The notes: generated from the letters alone by a model not told the origin. A stretch of DNA of 24,544 bases from Alphaproteobacteria bacterium (GCA_017513365.1 JAFXFY010000235.1:1-24544); one strand, 5' to 3'; shown: positions 1-7,627, numbered from the stretch's first letter. Numbers and translations: made by a program.

Positions 1-263
1 GCCCTGTCGGGTTGGCCGAAGCAATCTTCAAAATCGGTCGTAAAGGGGTTGCCATTAACCGCTATAAAGGGTTAGGTGAAATGAACCCTGAACAATTATG
101 GGAAACAACGTTAGACCCGAATGCACGTCGCTTGTTGCAAGTTAAAATTACCCACCAAGAAGATGCCGAACAAGTATTCTCATGCCTTATGGGTGATGTG
201 GTTGAACCACGGCGTGATTTCATTCAAGACAATGCCTTAAAGGTTGCAAACCTCGACGTTTAG
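1..263 (+). CDS. gyrB: DNA gyrase subunit B, C-terminal fragment (runs off left edge)
   Basis: Reading frame 3 is open from the left edge to TAG at 261-263 and gives the last 86 residues of a type IIA topoisomerase B subunit. The segment RYKGLGEMNPEQLWETTLDP is the conserved TOPRIM/C-terminal core, and the ending MGDVVEPRRDFI...NLDV is the usual GyrB tail rather than that of ParE. In the family this region contributes to DNA and Mg2+ binding and contacts GyrA for ATP-driven negative supercoiling. The in-frame TTG at 12 is internal, not a start. A strong terminator follows 16 bp after the stop, so gyrB ends its transcription unit here. GyrB rather than ParE is very likely but rests on the tail motif only. 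Confidence 0.95.
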   Translation, partial: PVGLAEAIFKIGRKGVAINRYKGLGEMNPEQLWETTLDPNARRLLQVKITHQEDAEQVFSCLMGDVVEPRRDFIQDNALKVANLDV

Positions 264-278
264 AACCAACAATAAAAA

Positions 279-314
279 AACAACCGCTTCAAAAAAAGAG
301 GCGGTTGTTTTTTA
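279..314 (+). terminator. Intrinsic terminator of gyrB
   Basis: A hairpin CAACCGCTTC / GAGGCGGTTG (281-290 with 298-307, one G-U pair) with an A-rich loop is followed by seven T residues. The A run before the stem could let it work in both directions, but only gyrB points into it. Confidence 0.9.
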
Positions 315-356
315 CACAAAATAATGCTTTGTTTTCAATACAATACCATCTTTGAC

Positions 357-385
357 TTAACAGATCTTCAAAAATGTGCTATACT
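357..385 (+). promoter_or_regulatory. Sigma70-type promoter for the 420-1031 gene
   Basis: TTAACA (357-362), a 17-bp spacer and TATACT (380-385), preceded by an extended -10 TGC. An overlapping TTGACT lies at 352-357 but its spacing to the -10 is too long. The gene's ATG follows 34 bp downstream of the -10 with a strong AAGGAGG. Confidence 0.75.
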
Positions 386-419
386 ATAGGTATGCATTAA
401 CTTCAATAAGGAGGTCAAA

Positions 420-1031
420 ATGGCAGAACTAAAAATAGAAAACACATTAACAGGGGGTGCATTAACAGGGGGAATCATCTCCAAGGAAACAATGCAACAA
501 ATGAGTGGAAAAATAACAGAAACGACAGAAAAAACAGCACAGTTCATCAAAGAAAAAACACCCCCTATTATTAAAACCGCAATCAGATCACTTGATAAGT
601 TTAGAAAAACCCCATTAGCTCGTAAACTATTAAAAGGGGTTGCTTATGCTGCACTGTTAAGCGGGTATGCAACAACAGGCATGGGACATGTTATTCAAGC
701 AGTAGATAAAACAATGCCTGATTTTGTAAATGAAGCGCAAAAAGTTTGGGTCAACACAGTAATTGAGGCGGGAAGTAATATTGGAAGCTTTGTTTATGAA
801 AATATGCCAGCAAAAGAAACAGTTGAAGGAATTGCTTCAGATATTGGACAACTTACCAATGCTGCAACAGAAGCCATTCCATCTACAATAAAAGAGCCCG
901 TCAGTCGCATAGGAAAACGTCTAGCCTCTTTTACACATCAAGAAACAGCAAAGCTGATTCCAGAGTCAATGACACAAGGAAAAAACGCTGTCCCTGCCTT
1001 AAAACGCTTTAAGGAGTCTGCCGGACGATAA
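420..1031 (+). CDS. Unrecognised 203-aa protein with central hydrophobic patch
   Basis: I do not recognise this family. AAGGAGG sits 6 bp before the ATG and a good promoter lies upstream, so expression is likely. The N-terminus (1-60) is polar and Thr/Lys-rich, with a Gly-Thr repeat-like stretch (LTGGALTGG) and amphipathic helices. Residues about 68-90 (KLLKGVAYAALLSGYATTGM) form the only hydrophobic segment, which could be a single membrane or peripheral helix. The rest is predicted helical and soluble. There is no signal peptide. The last residues, KRFKESAGR, resemble the tail of the next gene product (NRYKDSSGR). The gene lies between gyrB and pepA in a three-gene block of lineage-specific proteins. 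Phasin-like or membrane-associated helical roles are possible, but nothing decides between them. Confidence 0.75.
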   Translation: MAELKIENTLTGGALTGGIISKETMQQMSGKITETTEKTAQFIKEKTPPIIKTAIRSLDKFRKTPLARKLLKGVAYAALLSGYATTGMGHVIQAVDKTMPDFVNEAQKVWVNTVIEAGSNIGSFVYENMPAKETVEGIASDIGQLTNAATEAIPSTIKEPVSRIGKRLASFTHQETAKLIPESMTQGKNAVPALKRFKESAGR

Positions 1032-1071
1032 AATGTTTTTTTTGAAAAATCAGGCGGTTATTTTTTTATGG

Positions 1072-1100
1072 TGGACAAACTTGGCGTTTTGTGGTATACT
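1072..1100 (+). promoter_or_regulatory. Sigma70-type promoter for the 1129-1826 gene pair
   Basis: TGGACA (1072-1077), a 17-bp spacer and TATACT (1095-1100) with extended TGG. The ATG at 1129 follows a GGAGG. The design is the same as the promoter at 357-385. Confidence 0.75.
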
Positions 1101-1128
1101 ATAAAAAAATAAGATAACGGAGGAAAAA

Positions 1129-1572
1129 ATGCATCCAAATACAAAATTTTGTTTAGTGTGGGGATTCACTGCTTTGGCAGCTGCCGGTGCCATATATGGA
1201 TTTAATGAAGCGATGAATCAAGCAGCGGAAGAAGTCAAACGAGACCAACTTGCAAAACATCAAGAAAGAGAAGCATATAAAGCTGCCAATCCGGATTTTG
1301 GCCCCGGCGGTATTAATATGCGTATATCTCGTGAAATTGCCGAAAAAGGTGTTCTGAGCGGATATGTATGCCCAGACACCAATATTGATACACTTACCAC
1401 ACCTAATGTAGGACAAAAACACCGACCTGCTCCTATGATTGGTTCTAGAGCTGGTTTTACGCACGTGGATTTTCAAGATACGTTAATCGCTGATAAAAGT
1501 AAAGAAAAGGGTGTTCAAATCAGCATACCTAAAAGGATACCGAACAGATATAAAGATTCATCAGGACGCTAA
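1129..1572 (+). CDS. Unrecognised 147-aa protein with N-terminal membrane anchor
   Basis: The ATG is 5 bp after GGAGG and 28 bp from a good -10. Residues 7-27 (FCLVWGFTALAAAGAIYGF) form one transmembrane helix or uncleaved signal anchor. A charged Glu/Lys-rich helix follows (32-55), then a Pro/Gly/Thr-rich domain with no recognisable motif. The tail NRYKDSSGR matches the upstream protein's tail KRFKESAGR at most positions. The downstream gene starts 26 bp after the stop and is probably co-transcribed. The function is unknown; a membrane-anchored, mainly periplasmic protein is the simplest reading. Confidence 0.75.
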   Translation: MHPNTKFCLVWGFTALAAAGAIYGFNEAMNQAAEEVKRDQLAKHQEREAYKAANPDFGPGGINMRISREIAEKGVLSGYVCPDTNIDTLTTPNVGQKHRPAPMIGSRAGFTHVDFQDTLIADKSKEKGVQISIPKRIPNRYKDSSGR

Positions 1573-1598
1573 CCCTAACATATGAAAGGAAAAATATA

Positions 1599-1826
1599 AT
1601 GAAAAAAATTAGTTTATTATGGATTGTTTGTTTATCAATAAGTATTATTATGCCGACTATTAGCTGGGCTGACACAACAAACAAGGGAACTAGCAAGGAA
1701 GAAAAAATAGAAGTTTTTCAACAAATTGGTGTTAAAACACATCCGGATTCCGGTATAGATCGGGGTATTTTTACACGAATGGATCAACGCGCCTCTAGAA
1801 AATCAACTTCGTCAACATCTAAATAA
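1599..1826 (+). CDS. Small secreted protein, 75 aa, unknown function
   Basis: The start ATG follows GAAAGGA by 10 bp. The first 25 residues are a classical Sec signal peptide: MKK, a long Leu/Ile core, then ISWA before Asp, giving likely cleavage after ...SWA. The mature peptide is about 50 residues, charged and Ser/Thr/Lys-rich at the end, without cysteines. It is the last gene of the 1129-1826 unit and a terminator follows at 1847. I recognise no family. Confidence 0.7.
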   Translation: MKKISLLWIVCLSISIIMPTISWADTTNKGTSKEEKIEVFQQIGVKTHPDSGIDRGIFTRMDQRASRKSTSSTSK

Positions 1827-1846
1827 ATAGTTTACATAACAATAAG

Positions 1847-1878
1847 ACCTCCTGATTATAAAACCAGGAGGTTTATTT
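1847..1878 (+). terminator. Bidirectional intrinsic terminator between the small-gene block and pepA
   Basis: A perfect 8-bp stem ACCTCCTG (1847-1854) / CAGGAGGT (1865-1872), followed by TTATTTAT on the + side and preceded by a weaker A/T tract serving the - strand. It lies between two convergent genes and can serve both. Confidence 0.8.
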
Positions 1879-1888
1879 ATAGTTCCAA

Positions 1889-3331
1889 TTACTTAATCAA
1901 ATTATTCAACAATCCGACGCCCCAACCGGTTGCCCCCTTCGGACAAGTCGGACGGGATTTTTCAAACTTATCCACGCCGGCAATATCTAAGTGAGCCCAC
2001 GTTGTCCCTTCTTTGATAAAGCGTCCCAAGAAACAAGCGGCCGTACTACCACCGGCGACTCGGCCACCAATATTTTTCATATCGGCAATATCGGAATCCA
2101 ACATTTTATTATAGGCTTTGTTCATCGGCAATCGCCACAATGGCTCACCGGCATGTTTACCAGCCACAGTCAATTCTTCGGCAAAAGTATCATCATTTGT
2201 AAACAAACCGGCATATTCTTCACCAAGCGCCACCATCACAGCACCAGTTAATGTGGCTAAATCAATAATTTTTTTGACACCATATTTTTCTTGCATATAC
2301 CACAAACAATCGCCCAAAACCAAGCGCCCTTCGGCATCAGTATTTAAAATTTCAACCGTTTGACCTGATAAAGATTTGACAATATCCCCCGGTCTGGTTG
2401 CACTGCCAGAAGGCATATTTTCAACCAATCCGACAATCCCAATAATATTAGATTTCACTTTACGGGTTGCAATAGAGCGCATGGTTGCCGATACAACCGC
2501 CGCACCGGTCATATCTTGTTTCATATCCCCCATGCCGGCACCAGGTTTTAAGGAAATACCCCCGCTATCAAAAGTAACACCCTTTCCGACCAAGCCTAAA
2601 TCAAATGCTTTCTTTTTCGGATTCCCCATCCATTTCATCACGGCCACCCGGGGTTCATTACTTGAGCCTTGAGCCACAGACAACAACATATTAAATTTTT
2701 GAGCCTTTAACTCTTTTAAGGTTAAAATTTCAATATCCAAACCCAATTTACCCATATCCGCAATTTTATCCGCAAACGTTTTCGGAGTTAATACATTAGC
2801 TGGCTCACTGCACAAATCTCTGGCCATGTAAATGCTATCAGCGATGGCTTGCTTTTCTTTAAAGGCTGTTTTAGCCCTCGCCGGATTAGATACCACAATG
2901 GTGATTTTTTTCAACGTCGGTTTATCCTCCGGTTTAGTCTTCGTTAAATATTTATCAAATCGATAAGCGCCCAACAATGCCCCATAAGCCACTTGAACTG
3001 CCTCTTGTACATCGTCCAAACCATAACAACCCGTTGCATAATAAACACCTTCGGTATCACGGCTTAATTTTGTAGCAAGGCGTCCCCCTAAATCACAAAA
3101 TGTTTTTTCGCTTGGTTTATCACCGATACCCGCCATTACTATTTTACCATTTGAACAAAATACATCAACAAATTGGCCGTCTTTTCCTAAAAAATGAGCC
3201 TGTTTAATCGCCTCACCCACCGTTTTTTGTTCGGTGGCGGTTAAAATTCCTTTGCCTGCTTTTTCGTTTTGGCCAACTACAACACGGACGGTCGCTTTTT
3301 TGATTTCTTTAACAAATTGAATGGTAATCAT
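1889..3331 (-). CDS. pepA: Leucyl aminopeptidase (M17, cytosol aminopeptidase)
   Basis: A 480-aa M17 aminopeptidase, the usual family length. The N-terminal macrodomain-like part covers about 1-155 and the catalytic domain follows. The metal ligands and catalytic residues are all visible: K250, D255 and K262 in LVGKGVTFDSGGISLKPG, D273 in MKQDMTGA, and D332, E334 and R336 in the signature NTDAEGRLVLGD. The E. coli PepA residues fit with a constant offset of 20. The family is a hexameric, two-metal cytosolic enzyme that removes N-terminal Leu and other residues; PepA in enterobacteria also binds DNA at cer/xer and carAB, which cannot be inferred here. The gene is transcribed alone, convergent to the small-gene block and divergent from the channel gene. 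Confidence 0.96.
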   Translation of the reverse strand: MITIQFVKEIKKATVRVVVGQNEKAGKGILTATEQKTVGEAIKQAHFLGKDGQFVDVFCSNGKIVMAGIGDKPSEKTFCDLGGRLATKLSRDTEGVYYATGCYGLDDVQEAVQVAYGALLGAYRFDKYLTKTKPEDKPTLKKITIVVSNPARAKTAFKEKQAIADSIYMARDLCSEPANVLTPKTFADKIADMGKLGLDIEILTLKELKAQKFNMLLSVAQGSSNEPRVAVMKWMGNPKKKAFDLGLVGKGVTFDSGGISLKPGAGMGDMKQDMTGAAVVSATMRSIATRKVKSNIIGIVGLVENMPSGSATRPGDIVKSLSGQTVEILNTDAEGRLVLGDCLWYMQEKYGVKKIIDLATLTGAVMVALGEEYAGLFTNDDTFAEELTVAGKHAGEPLWRLPMNKAYNKMLDSDIADMKNIGGRVAGGSTAACFLGRFIKEGTTWAHLDIAGVDKFEKSRPTCPKGATGWGVGLLNNLIK

Positions 3332-3368
3332 AATTTTTTCCTTTTTTTAATGTTAATTTGTATAGCCA

Positions 3369-3397
3369 GTATAACAACTTTTTTATCCGTCGCCTAG
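3369..3397 (-). promoter_or_regulatory. Probable pepA promoter (extended -10)
   Basis: On the minus strand TGTTATACT (the -10 TATACT is the complement of 3369-3374) lies about 38 bp before the pepA ATG. The -35 at 17-bp spacing is poor, so recognition would rely on the extended -10. Confidence 0.5.
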
Positions 3398-3417
3398 AGG
3401 TAAAATCATCTTTTTTA

Positions 3418-3446
3418 TTGAAAAATGGCAAAAAAAAGAGTATATT
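3418..3446 (+). promoter_or_regulatory. Promoter of the MscS-family gene
   Basis: TTGAAA (3418-3423), a 17-bp spacer and TATATT (3441-3446). The ATG at 3480 follows AAGGAG. It is divergent from the pepA promoter. Confidence 0.65.
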
Positions 3447-3479
3447 ACCCCCATTCAAATATATTAAGGAGATACAAAA

Positions 3480-5876
3480 ATGAAAAAAATATTACTTGCC
3501 TTATTTTTGGCTTGTACCTTTTCCGTTTCTGTCATGGCTGAAAACGCCCCCGTTAAACAAATGCCGGCTGAGGCAGAAGCATTGATGGCCTTAGTTGACG
3601 CTGAAGCCGATTTAAAAGCCGTCAACAAACAACTAATAAAAATTGAAAACATCTTAAAAGAAGATAACGTTTCTATCGGCAAAACACTGACATATACAAA
3701 GGCATTAAATGCCGTGCAAGATTACGCAACCTCTAAACGTATCATACAAGAAAATAATTTAGCCGAGGCCATGCAACAGTTATCTGCCTTAGGGGAGGTT
3801 CCGGCCGACGGCACAACAGAACCGGCTGATATTGCAAAAAAACGTCAAGAAATCAATAAAACAATTGACGGATACAAATCATTGATTGCCGATTCCGATT
3901 TAATGATTAATAAAGTAGATACACTCAACGGCCGGATACTCAGTTTGCGTAATACATCTTTATGGAATATATTAAAAGTACGAGAACAATCCATTATGCA
4001 TCCAAAGATGTTTTATGATTCTTTAGTTGGCTTTACATTGTTTATGGTGGATATTTTAAAATCTCCTTGGACATGGTATGACAGCTTAAACGCCACCGAA
4101 AAAACAAATATGCGAGTCTATGTATTAAAAGCAGGTATGACAATGTGCTTAGCTGTTTTTATTGCCGTTTTTGTCGGGCTGTATATTCGTCGTCGCTTTG
4201 GTTATCGTTCTCATATAGAAACACCAACCTATATTCAAAAAGTATCATCTGCCATCTGGTTATTTATGGCTCGTGGTTTATTGCCGGCCGGTGTACTTGG
4301 CGCTTTTATTTTTTGGGTTAATAATTACAATTTATTAAATAATACGCCATTTGGTACATTTTTAAAAGTTTGCGCCGCCTACATACTGGCTATTTGTTTA
4401 TTGCAAGCAACGGTCAAAAGTGTATTCACCCCAAAACGAGGACAAAAATGGCGTTTAATTGATATGTCGGATGAAAAAGCCAAATCACTCTGCCATACAT
4501 TATTATTTTCCATTATTTTAATTTGTTTTGTTTCCTTCTTACAAAGCATGGCCAGACGCACCGATATGACGGTTGAAATGGAATATGCCGTCAAAGTGGT
4601 GGCCAACTTAGTCAAAGCAGCCTGTGTCATTTTGGTATCCGGTCGTATTTTTTACAGTCCGTCTCAACCAACCGATTCGCCTTCAGAAGATGAAAACACA
4701 TCTACCGGTTCTAAAATAGGTACATTAATTACCCTGACAATGTCTGTATCATTCATTTTGTCTTTATTTGGATATATTAGACTATCTGAATTTATTTTGA
4801 ACAGATTCATCATATCCATTATTTTTGGAGGAGCCGTCTTTATCATCTATCAACTGATAAAAGTGATATTACATCAAATCTGTAAAATTAAATATTGGCA
4901 AAAATCTTTGCATATGTCTAAAAAATTCATGGGCAAAGTTGAATTTTGGATTGGCTTTTTGATTGCTCCGATATTCTTATTTGTTACCACTTTCTTTTTG
5001 CTTGGCATTTGGGGGGTATCTGTGGATATCTTACTACAAAGCGCCAAAAAAGTCCTAACCGGTTTTTATATCGGTGGTATGAAAATATCTTTAGTTTCTA
5101 TTTTTATGGGTATTGCAGCCTTTTTGGTCTCTTTATTTGCCTTTAAAATGATAAAAAATTCATTGCAAACCGGTAATTTAAGCAAAGTTGAAATGGATCC
5201 GGGTGTTCGCAACTCCTTAGTCGCTGGTATTGGATTTTTGGGTACTATTATTTCTTTACTGATTGCCTTAGTTGTTATGGGGGGCAGCTTAAAAGGATTG
5301 GCGTTGATTGCAGGGGCCTTGTCTTTAGGGGCCGGTTTAGGACTTCAAAACGTTGTAAATAACTTTGTATCCGGTATTATTTTATTATTTGAACGGCCAA
5401 TAAAAATCGGTGATTGGGTTATCATTGCCGGTCAAGAAGGTATCGTCAAACGCATTAATATCCGCTCAACTGTATTGGAAACATTTACAAAATCAGACGT
5501 TATTATTCCAAATGCCGATATTTTATCCAGCAGCTTAATCAACATGACACATGACAGTAAATTCGGCCGAGTGGATATCACAATTGGTGTTGCCTACCAT
5601 TCCGATATTGACTTAGTCAAAAAAATACTGTTAGAAATCCCACTTGAAAATAAAAAAGTCCTACAAAAACCACAACCATTTGTGTCTTTTACGGATTTTG
5701 GAGCCTCTAGTTTGGATTTCAAACTCAGTTGTTATACAGCCGATATTACCAATCGTGCCGGTATTTCAACCGATTTACGTGAACGCATTTTAGCCCGTTT
5801 CCGTGAAGAAAACATTGAAATTCCATTCCCTCAACAAGACATTCACATTGTGGGACCAGTGGAATTTAAAAAATAA
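3480..5876 (+). CDS. Large MscS-family mechanosensitive channel (798 aa)
   Basis: Residues 1-20 are a Sec signal (MKKILLALFLACTFSVSVMA). About 22-190 is a periplasmic, helical, coiled-coil-like domain. From about 210 to 610 there are roughly ten hydrophobic helices, and at about 612-645 comes the MscS pore helix and beta-domain start, seen in LSLGAGLGLQNVVNNF and FERPIKIGDWV. The C-terminal alpha/beta cage (about 650-798) contains VIIPNADILSSS. The architecture matches the long MscK/YbdG-type or DUF3772-like group rather than the 286-aa MscS. Such channels open under membrane tension to release solutes in hypo-osmotic shock; some members need ionic triggers. It forms its own transcription unit with a promoter at 3418 and a terminator at 5892. 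The exact subfamily is not settled by eye. Confidence 0.9.
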   Translation: MKKILLALFLACTFSVSVMAENAPVKQMPAEAEALMALVDAEADLKAVNKQLIKIENILKEDNVSIGKTLTYTKALNAVQDYATSKRIIQENNLAEAMQQLSALGEVPADGTTEPADIAKKRQEINKTIDGYKSLIADSDLMINKVDTLNGRILSLRNTSLWNILKVREQSIMHPKMFYDSLVGFTLFMVDILKSPWTWYDSLNATEKTNMRVYVLKAGMTMCLAVFIAVFVGLYIRRRFGYRSHIETPTYIQKVSSAIWLFMARGLLPAGVLGAFIFWVNNYNLLNNTPFGTFLKVCAAYILAICLLQATVKSVFTPKRGQKWRLIDMSDEKAKSLCHTLLFSIILICFVSFLQSMARRTDMTVEMEYAVKVVANLVKAACVILVSGRIFYSPSQPTDSPSEDENTSTGSKIGTLITLTMSVSFILSLFGYIRLSEFILNRFIISIIFGGAVFIIYQLIKVILHQICKIKYWQKSLHMSKKFMGKVEFWIGFLIAPIFLFVTTFFLLGIWGVSVDILLQSAKKVLTGFYIGGMKISLVSIFMGIAAFLVSLFAFKMIKNSLQTGNLSKVEMDPGVRNSLVAGIGFLGTIISLLIALVVMGGSLKGLALIAGALSLGAGLGLQNVVNNFVSGIILLFERPIKIGDWVIIAGQEGIVKRINIRSTVLETFTKSDVIIPNADILSSSLINMTHDSKFGRVDITIGVAYHSDIDLVKKILLEIPLENKKVLQKPQPFVSFTDFGASSLDFKLSCYTADITNRAGISTDLRERILARFREENIEIPFPQQDIHIVGPVEFKK

Positions 5877-5891
5877 AATGAGATAAAATTC

Positions 5892-5920
5892 ATCCCCCTC
5901 GCTTGAGGGGGATTTTCTTA
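5892..5920 (+). terminator. Intrinsic terminator after the MscS-family gene
   Basis: A 9-bp stem ATCCCCCTC (5892-5900) / GAGGGGGAT (5905-5913) with a 4-base loop, followed by TTTCTTAT. The reverse side also has a T-containing tract and could serve the convergent gene ending at 5936. Confidence 0.85.
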
Positions 5921-5935
5921 TAAAAAGAAGAATCA

Positions 5936-6586
5936 TTATTTTATTGTATCATCCAACATTTTTTGATAGTTGCCATAATTATGATCAACTAATTGATGAA
6001 AACTTAAGCCATGAAATACCCCCGAGTTTTTTTGTTGTTGTTGCAATTTGGCTAAGTTTTCTTTTGCTTGTTGGGCTTGTTTGGCTGCCTCTTTAGCTTT
6101 TTTCTGAGCCTCTGATGCTTGTTGAGATGCCTTTTCAATGGCTTGCATTTCTTCTAAACTTCCCATTGTGGCTGAATTATTAGCTTGCTCTTTTGCAATC
6201 TTTGCACGGGCAGCTGCCGCATTTGCTCTTGATTCTTCCGCCTCAGCCATAAGTTCACTTAAATCTGCTTCAGCCTGAACCGCTTCAAGTTCGGCCTGTT
6301 GTTTCGCTTTTTGAGCTGCAATCAAAGCCTGTGAAGCGGCATATCCTCCGCCTTGTTGAAGTTTGGCTTGAGCTTCTTCAACTGCTTTATTTGCCTTTTC
6401 TAAAGCGGCTTGTTTTTTAGCAACCTCTCTTTTTTTACTTGCAGCAAGATAATCTGTATCTTCGGCATCTTCCCTCCATTCCAATTCTTCTTGTTTATAA
6501 GAATTAAGAGCCTCACTTGCCATTGCGGACAGCGGAACCGACAAAGCTAAAACCATAAATGCCCCATAAACTACTTTATTTTTCAT
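5936..6586 (-). CDS. Secreted Ala/Gln-rich coiled-coil protein, 216 aa
   Basis: The gene begins with a signal peptide (MKNKVVYGAFMVLALSVPLSAMA, cleavage near ...AMA/S) after GGAAAGGA. Residues about 50-185 are an almost unbroken Ala/Glu/Lys/Gln heptad-like helix with many AKxAxxEAxxA patterns, broken once by a Gly-rich turn (LQQGGGYAAS). The last 30 residues (FHGLSFHQLVDHNYGNYQ) are of different composition and look like a short conserved tail. No enzymatic motif is present. A periplasmic or envelope-attached structural role (TolA-like or YbgF-like helix) is only a guess. Only about 34 bp separate the start from the terminator of the structured RNA upstream, leaving little room for a private promoter, so read-through from that RNA or an internal TATACT (complement of 6673-6678) may supply its mRNA. 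Confidence 0.75.
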   Translation of the reverse strand: MKNKVVYGAFMVLALSVPLSAMASEALNSYKQEELEWREDAEDTDYLAASKKREVAKKQAALEKANKAVEEAQAKLQQGGGYAASQALIAAQKAKQQAELEAVQAEADLSELMAEAEESRANAAAARAKIAKEQANNSATMGSLEEMQAIEKASQQASEAQKKAKEAAKQAQQAKENLAKLQQQQKNSGVFHGLSFHQLVDHNYGNYQKMLDDTIK

Positions 6587-6619
6587 AATCCTTTCCTTTC
6601 CGATTTATTGTTAAAAACC

Positions 6620-6650
6620 AAAAAACCACCTTTTTTATTAAAAAAGTGGC
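6620..6650 (-). terminator. Intrinsic terminator of the 6620-6820 RNA
   Basis: On the minus strand CCACTTTTTT pairs with AAAAAAGGTGG (one bulge) and is followed by TTTTTT. It lies directly between the structured RNA and the secreted coiled-coil gene. Confidence 0.75.
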
Positions 6651-6820
6651 TGGAAGTTGAAGACTATTTGTTAGTATAGTGCGACATATTCATTAAAGAT
6701 AAAAATCCTTAACTTATTCAGACGCCTTCCAACCGCTTGGAAAGCGTGCATTTTATCGTCTCGCACTTTAGACGCTAACAAAGAGGTCTTCACACCCCGG
6801 GGACACAACCCGTGTCCTTA
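6620..6820 (-). ncRNA. Structured RNA with own promoter and terminator (6S-like layout or leader of the 5936-6586 gene)
   Basis: Minus-strand transcript of about 200 nt. Its 5' hairpin is GGACAC/GTGTCC (6812-6817 with 6801-6806). A long closing helix follows in three blocks: GTCTTC with GAAGAC (6786-6791 with 6659-6664), CTAACAAA with TTTGTTAG (6775-6782 with 6667-6674), and TCGCACT with AGTGCGA (6761-6767 with 6678-6684). The apical part has an unpaired 5' strand, a 10-bp hairpin (6723-6732 with 6737-6746) and, on the 3' side, a second hairpin (6693-6700 with 6705-6712). Two positions that would be mismatched on the plus strand are G-U pairs on the minus strand, which supports the orientation. 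Closing stem, open bubble, terminal stem and 3'-side bubble hairpin are the layout of 6S RNA, but I cannot confirm the family. A leader or attenuator of the secreted protein gene downstream is the alternative. No RNase P or tmRNA signature is present. Confidence 0.6.
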
Positions 6821-6826
6821 AGAAAA

Positions 6827-6855
6827 GTCGTACCACAACTGTCACAATTTGTAAA
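6827..6855 (-). promoter_or_regulatory. Promoter of the 6620-6820 structured RNA
   Basis: On the minus strand TTTACA (complement of 6850-6855), a 17-bp spacer and TACGAC with extended TGG (complement of 6827-6832). Transcription would start near 6820, just before the first hairpin. It lies downstream of the carD terminator, so the RNA is an independent unit. Confidence 0.6.
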
Positions 6856-6861
6856 GAAAAA

Positions 6862-6897
6862 AAATAATCATAAAACCCTTTAGAAAAATCTAAAGGG
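6862..6897 (-). terminator. Intrinsic terminator of carD
   Basis: A perfect 9-bp stem CCCTTTAGA (6876-6884) / TCTAAAGGG (6889-6897) with a 4-base loop. On the minus strand it is followed by TTTTATGATTATTTTTTTT. Confidence 0.85.
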
Positions 6898-6939
6898 ATT
6901 GAAGTTAAAAAATGAAATAAAAATAAAATATTGTTTTGT

Positions 6940-7452
6940 TTATGCTAACGCTGTATTTTTAGTATGCAAAACAGATTCCAATTTTGAAATAGCATCTGCT
7001 TCATTAACATTCTTGACGATGGCATATTCGGCCACCAATCTGTTCATGGCTTGTTCATAAATTTGGCGTTCGGAATAGGTTTGTTCGGCCTTTTCCGGAT
7101 CTTTGTATAAATCACGCAATACTTCAGCAACGGACACCACATCACCTGAATTGATTTTTGCCATATACTCTTGAGACCGTTTACCCCATTGGACACGTTT
7201 GATTTTTGCTTTACCTTTTAACGTGCGAACGGCTTCATCCATTGTTGCTGAGTTCACAATTTGACGCAAGCCTGTTTTTTTGGCATTTGGCATCGGAATA
7301 CGCAACGTTAATTTATCTTTATTAAAATTGACTGCAATTAATTCTAATTTTTGACCCGCCACTTCGGTTTGTTCAATATCCGTAATTTGACCGAGACCAT
7401 GAGCGGGATAAACCACAAAATCACCGGGATTAAATGTGTAATCTTTTGACAT
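6940..7452 (-). CDS. carD: CarD-family transcriptional regulator
   Basis: A 170-aa protein with the N-terminal CarD/TRCF RNA-polymerase-interaction domain (FNPGDFVVYPAHGLGQI, residues 7-23, through about 65) and the C-terminal helical DNA-binding part with KRVQWGKRSQEYMAKINSGD at about 103-123. Both length and arrangement match alphaproteobacterial CarD. Known members bind the RNA polymerase beta subunit and stabilise open complexes at many promoters, including rRNA. A GGAGAG lies 8 bp before the ATG. It is a single-gene unit with its own terminator, divergent from the ABC gene. Confidence 0.93.
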   Translation of the reverse strand: MSKDYTFNPGDFVVYPAHGLGQITDIEQTEVAGQKLELIAVNFNKDKLTLRIPMPNAKKTGLRQIVNSATMDEAVRTLKGKAKIKRVQWGKRSQEYMAKINSGDVVSVAEVLRDLYKDPEKAEQTYSERQIYEQAMNRLVAEYAIVKNVNEADAISKLESVLHTKNTALA

Positions 7453-7487
7453 ATTTTTCTCTCCGTTTTTTGTTTACTGACAAGTGG

Positions 7488-7516
7488 AGTATATCATACT
7501 TTTTTCAATTTTAACA
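7488..7516 (-). promoter_or_regulatory. Probable carD promoter (extended -10)
   Basis: On the minus strand TGATATACT (-10 at the complement of 7488-7493) with a weak -35 (TGTTAA) at 17-bp spacing. It lies about 35 bp upstream of the carD ATG. Confidence 0.5.
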
Positions 7517-7575
7517 GCAAAAAATGAACTTTTTTTGAAATAATATCCAAAAAGATGTTTTTTGTTAAGTTTCTG

Positions 7576-7604
7576 TTTACTTTTTAAGGTTTTTGGCATA
7601 TAAA
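7576..7604 (+). promoter_or_regulatory. Promoter of the ABC exporter gene
   Basis: TTTACT (7576-7581), a 17-bp spacer and TATAAA (7599-7604). The ATG at 7628 follows AAGGGG. Confidence 0.55.
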
Positions 7605-7627
7605 AGAGCAAAAAGTAAGGGGAAAAC

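Noticed and set aside
1991..2672. Plus-strand open frames opposite pepA
   Set aside because: Antisense shadows of a complete, motif-bearing gene; no start signals.
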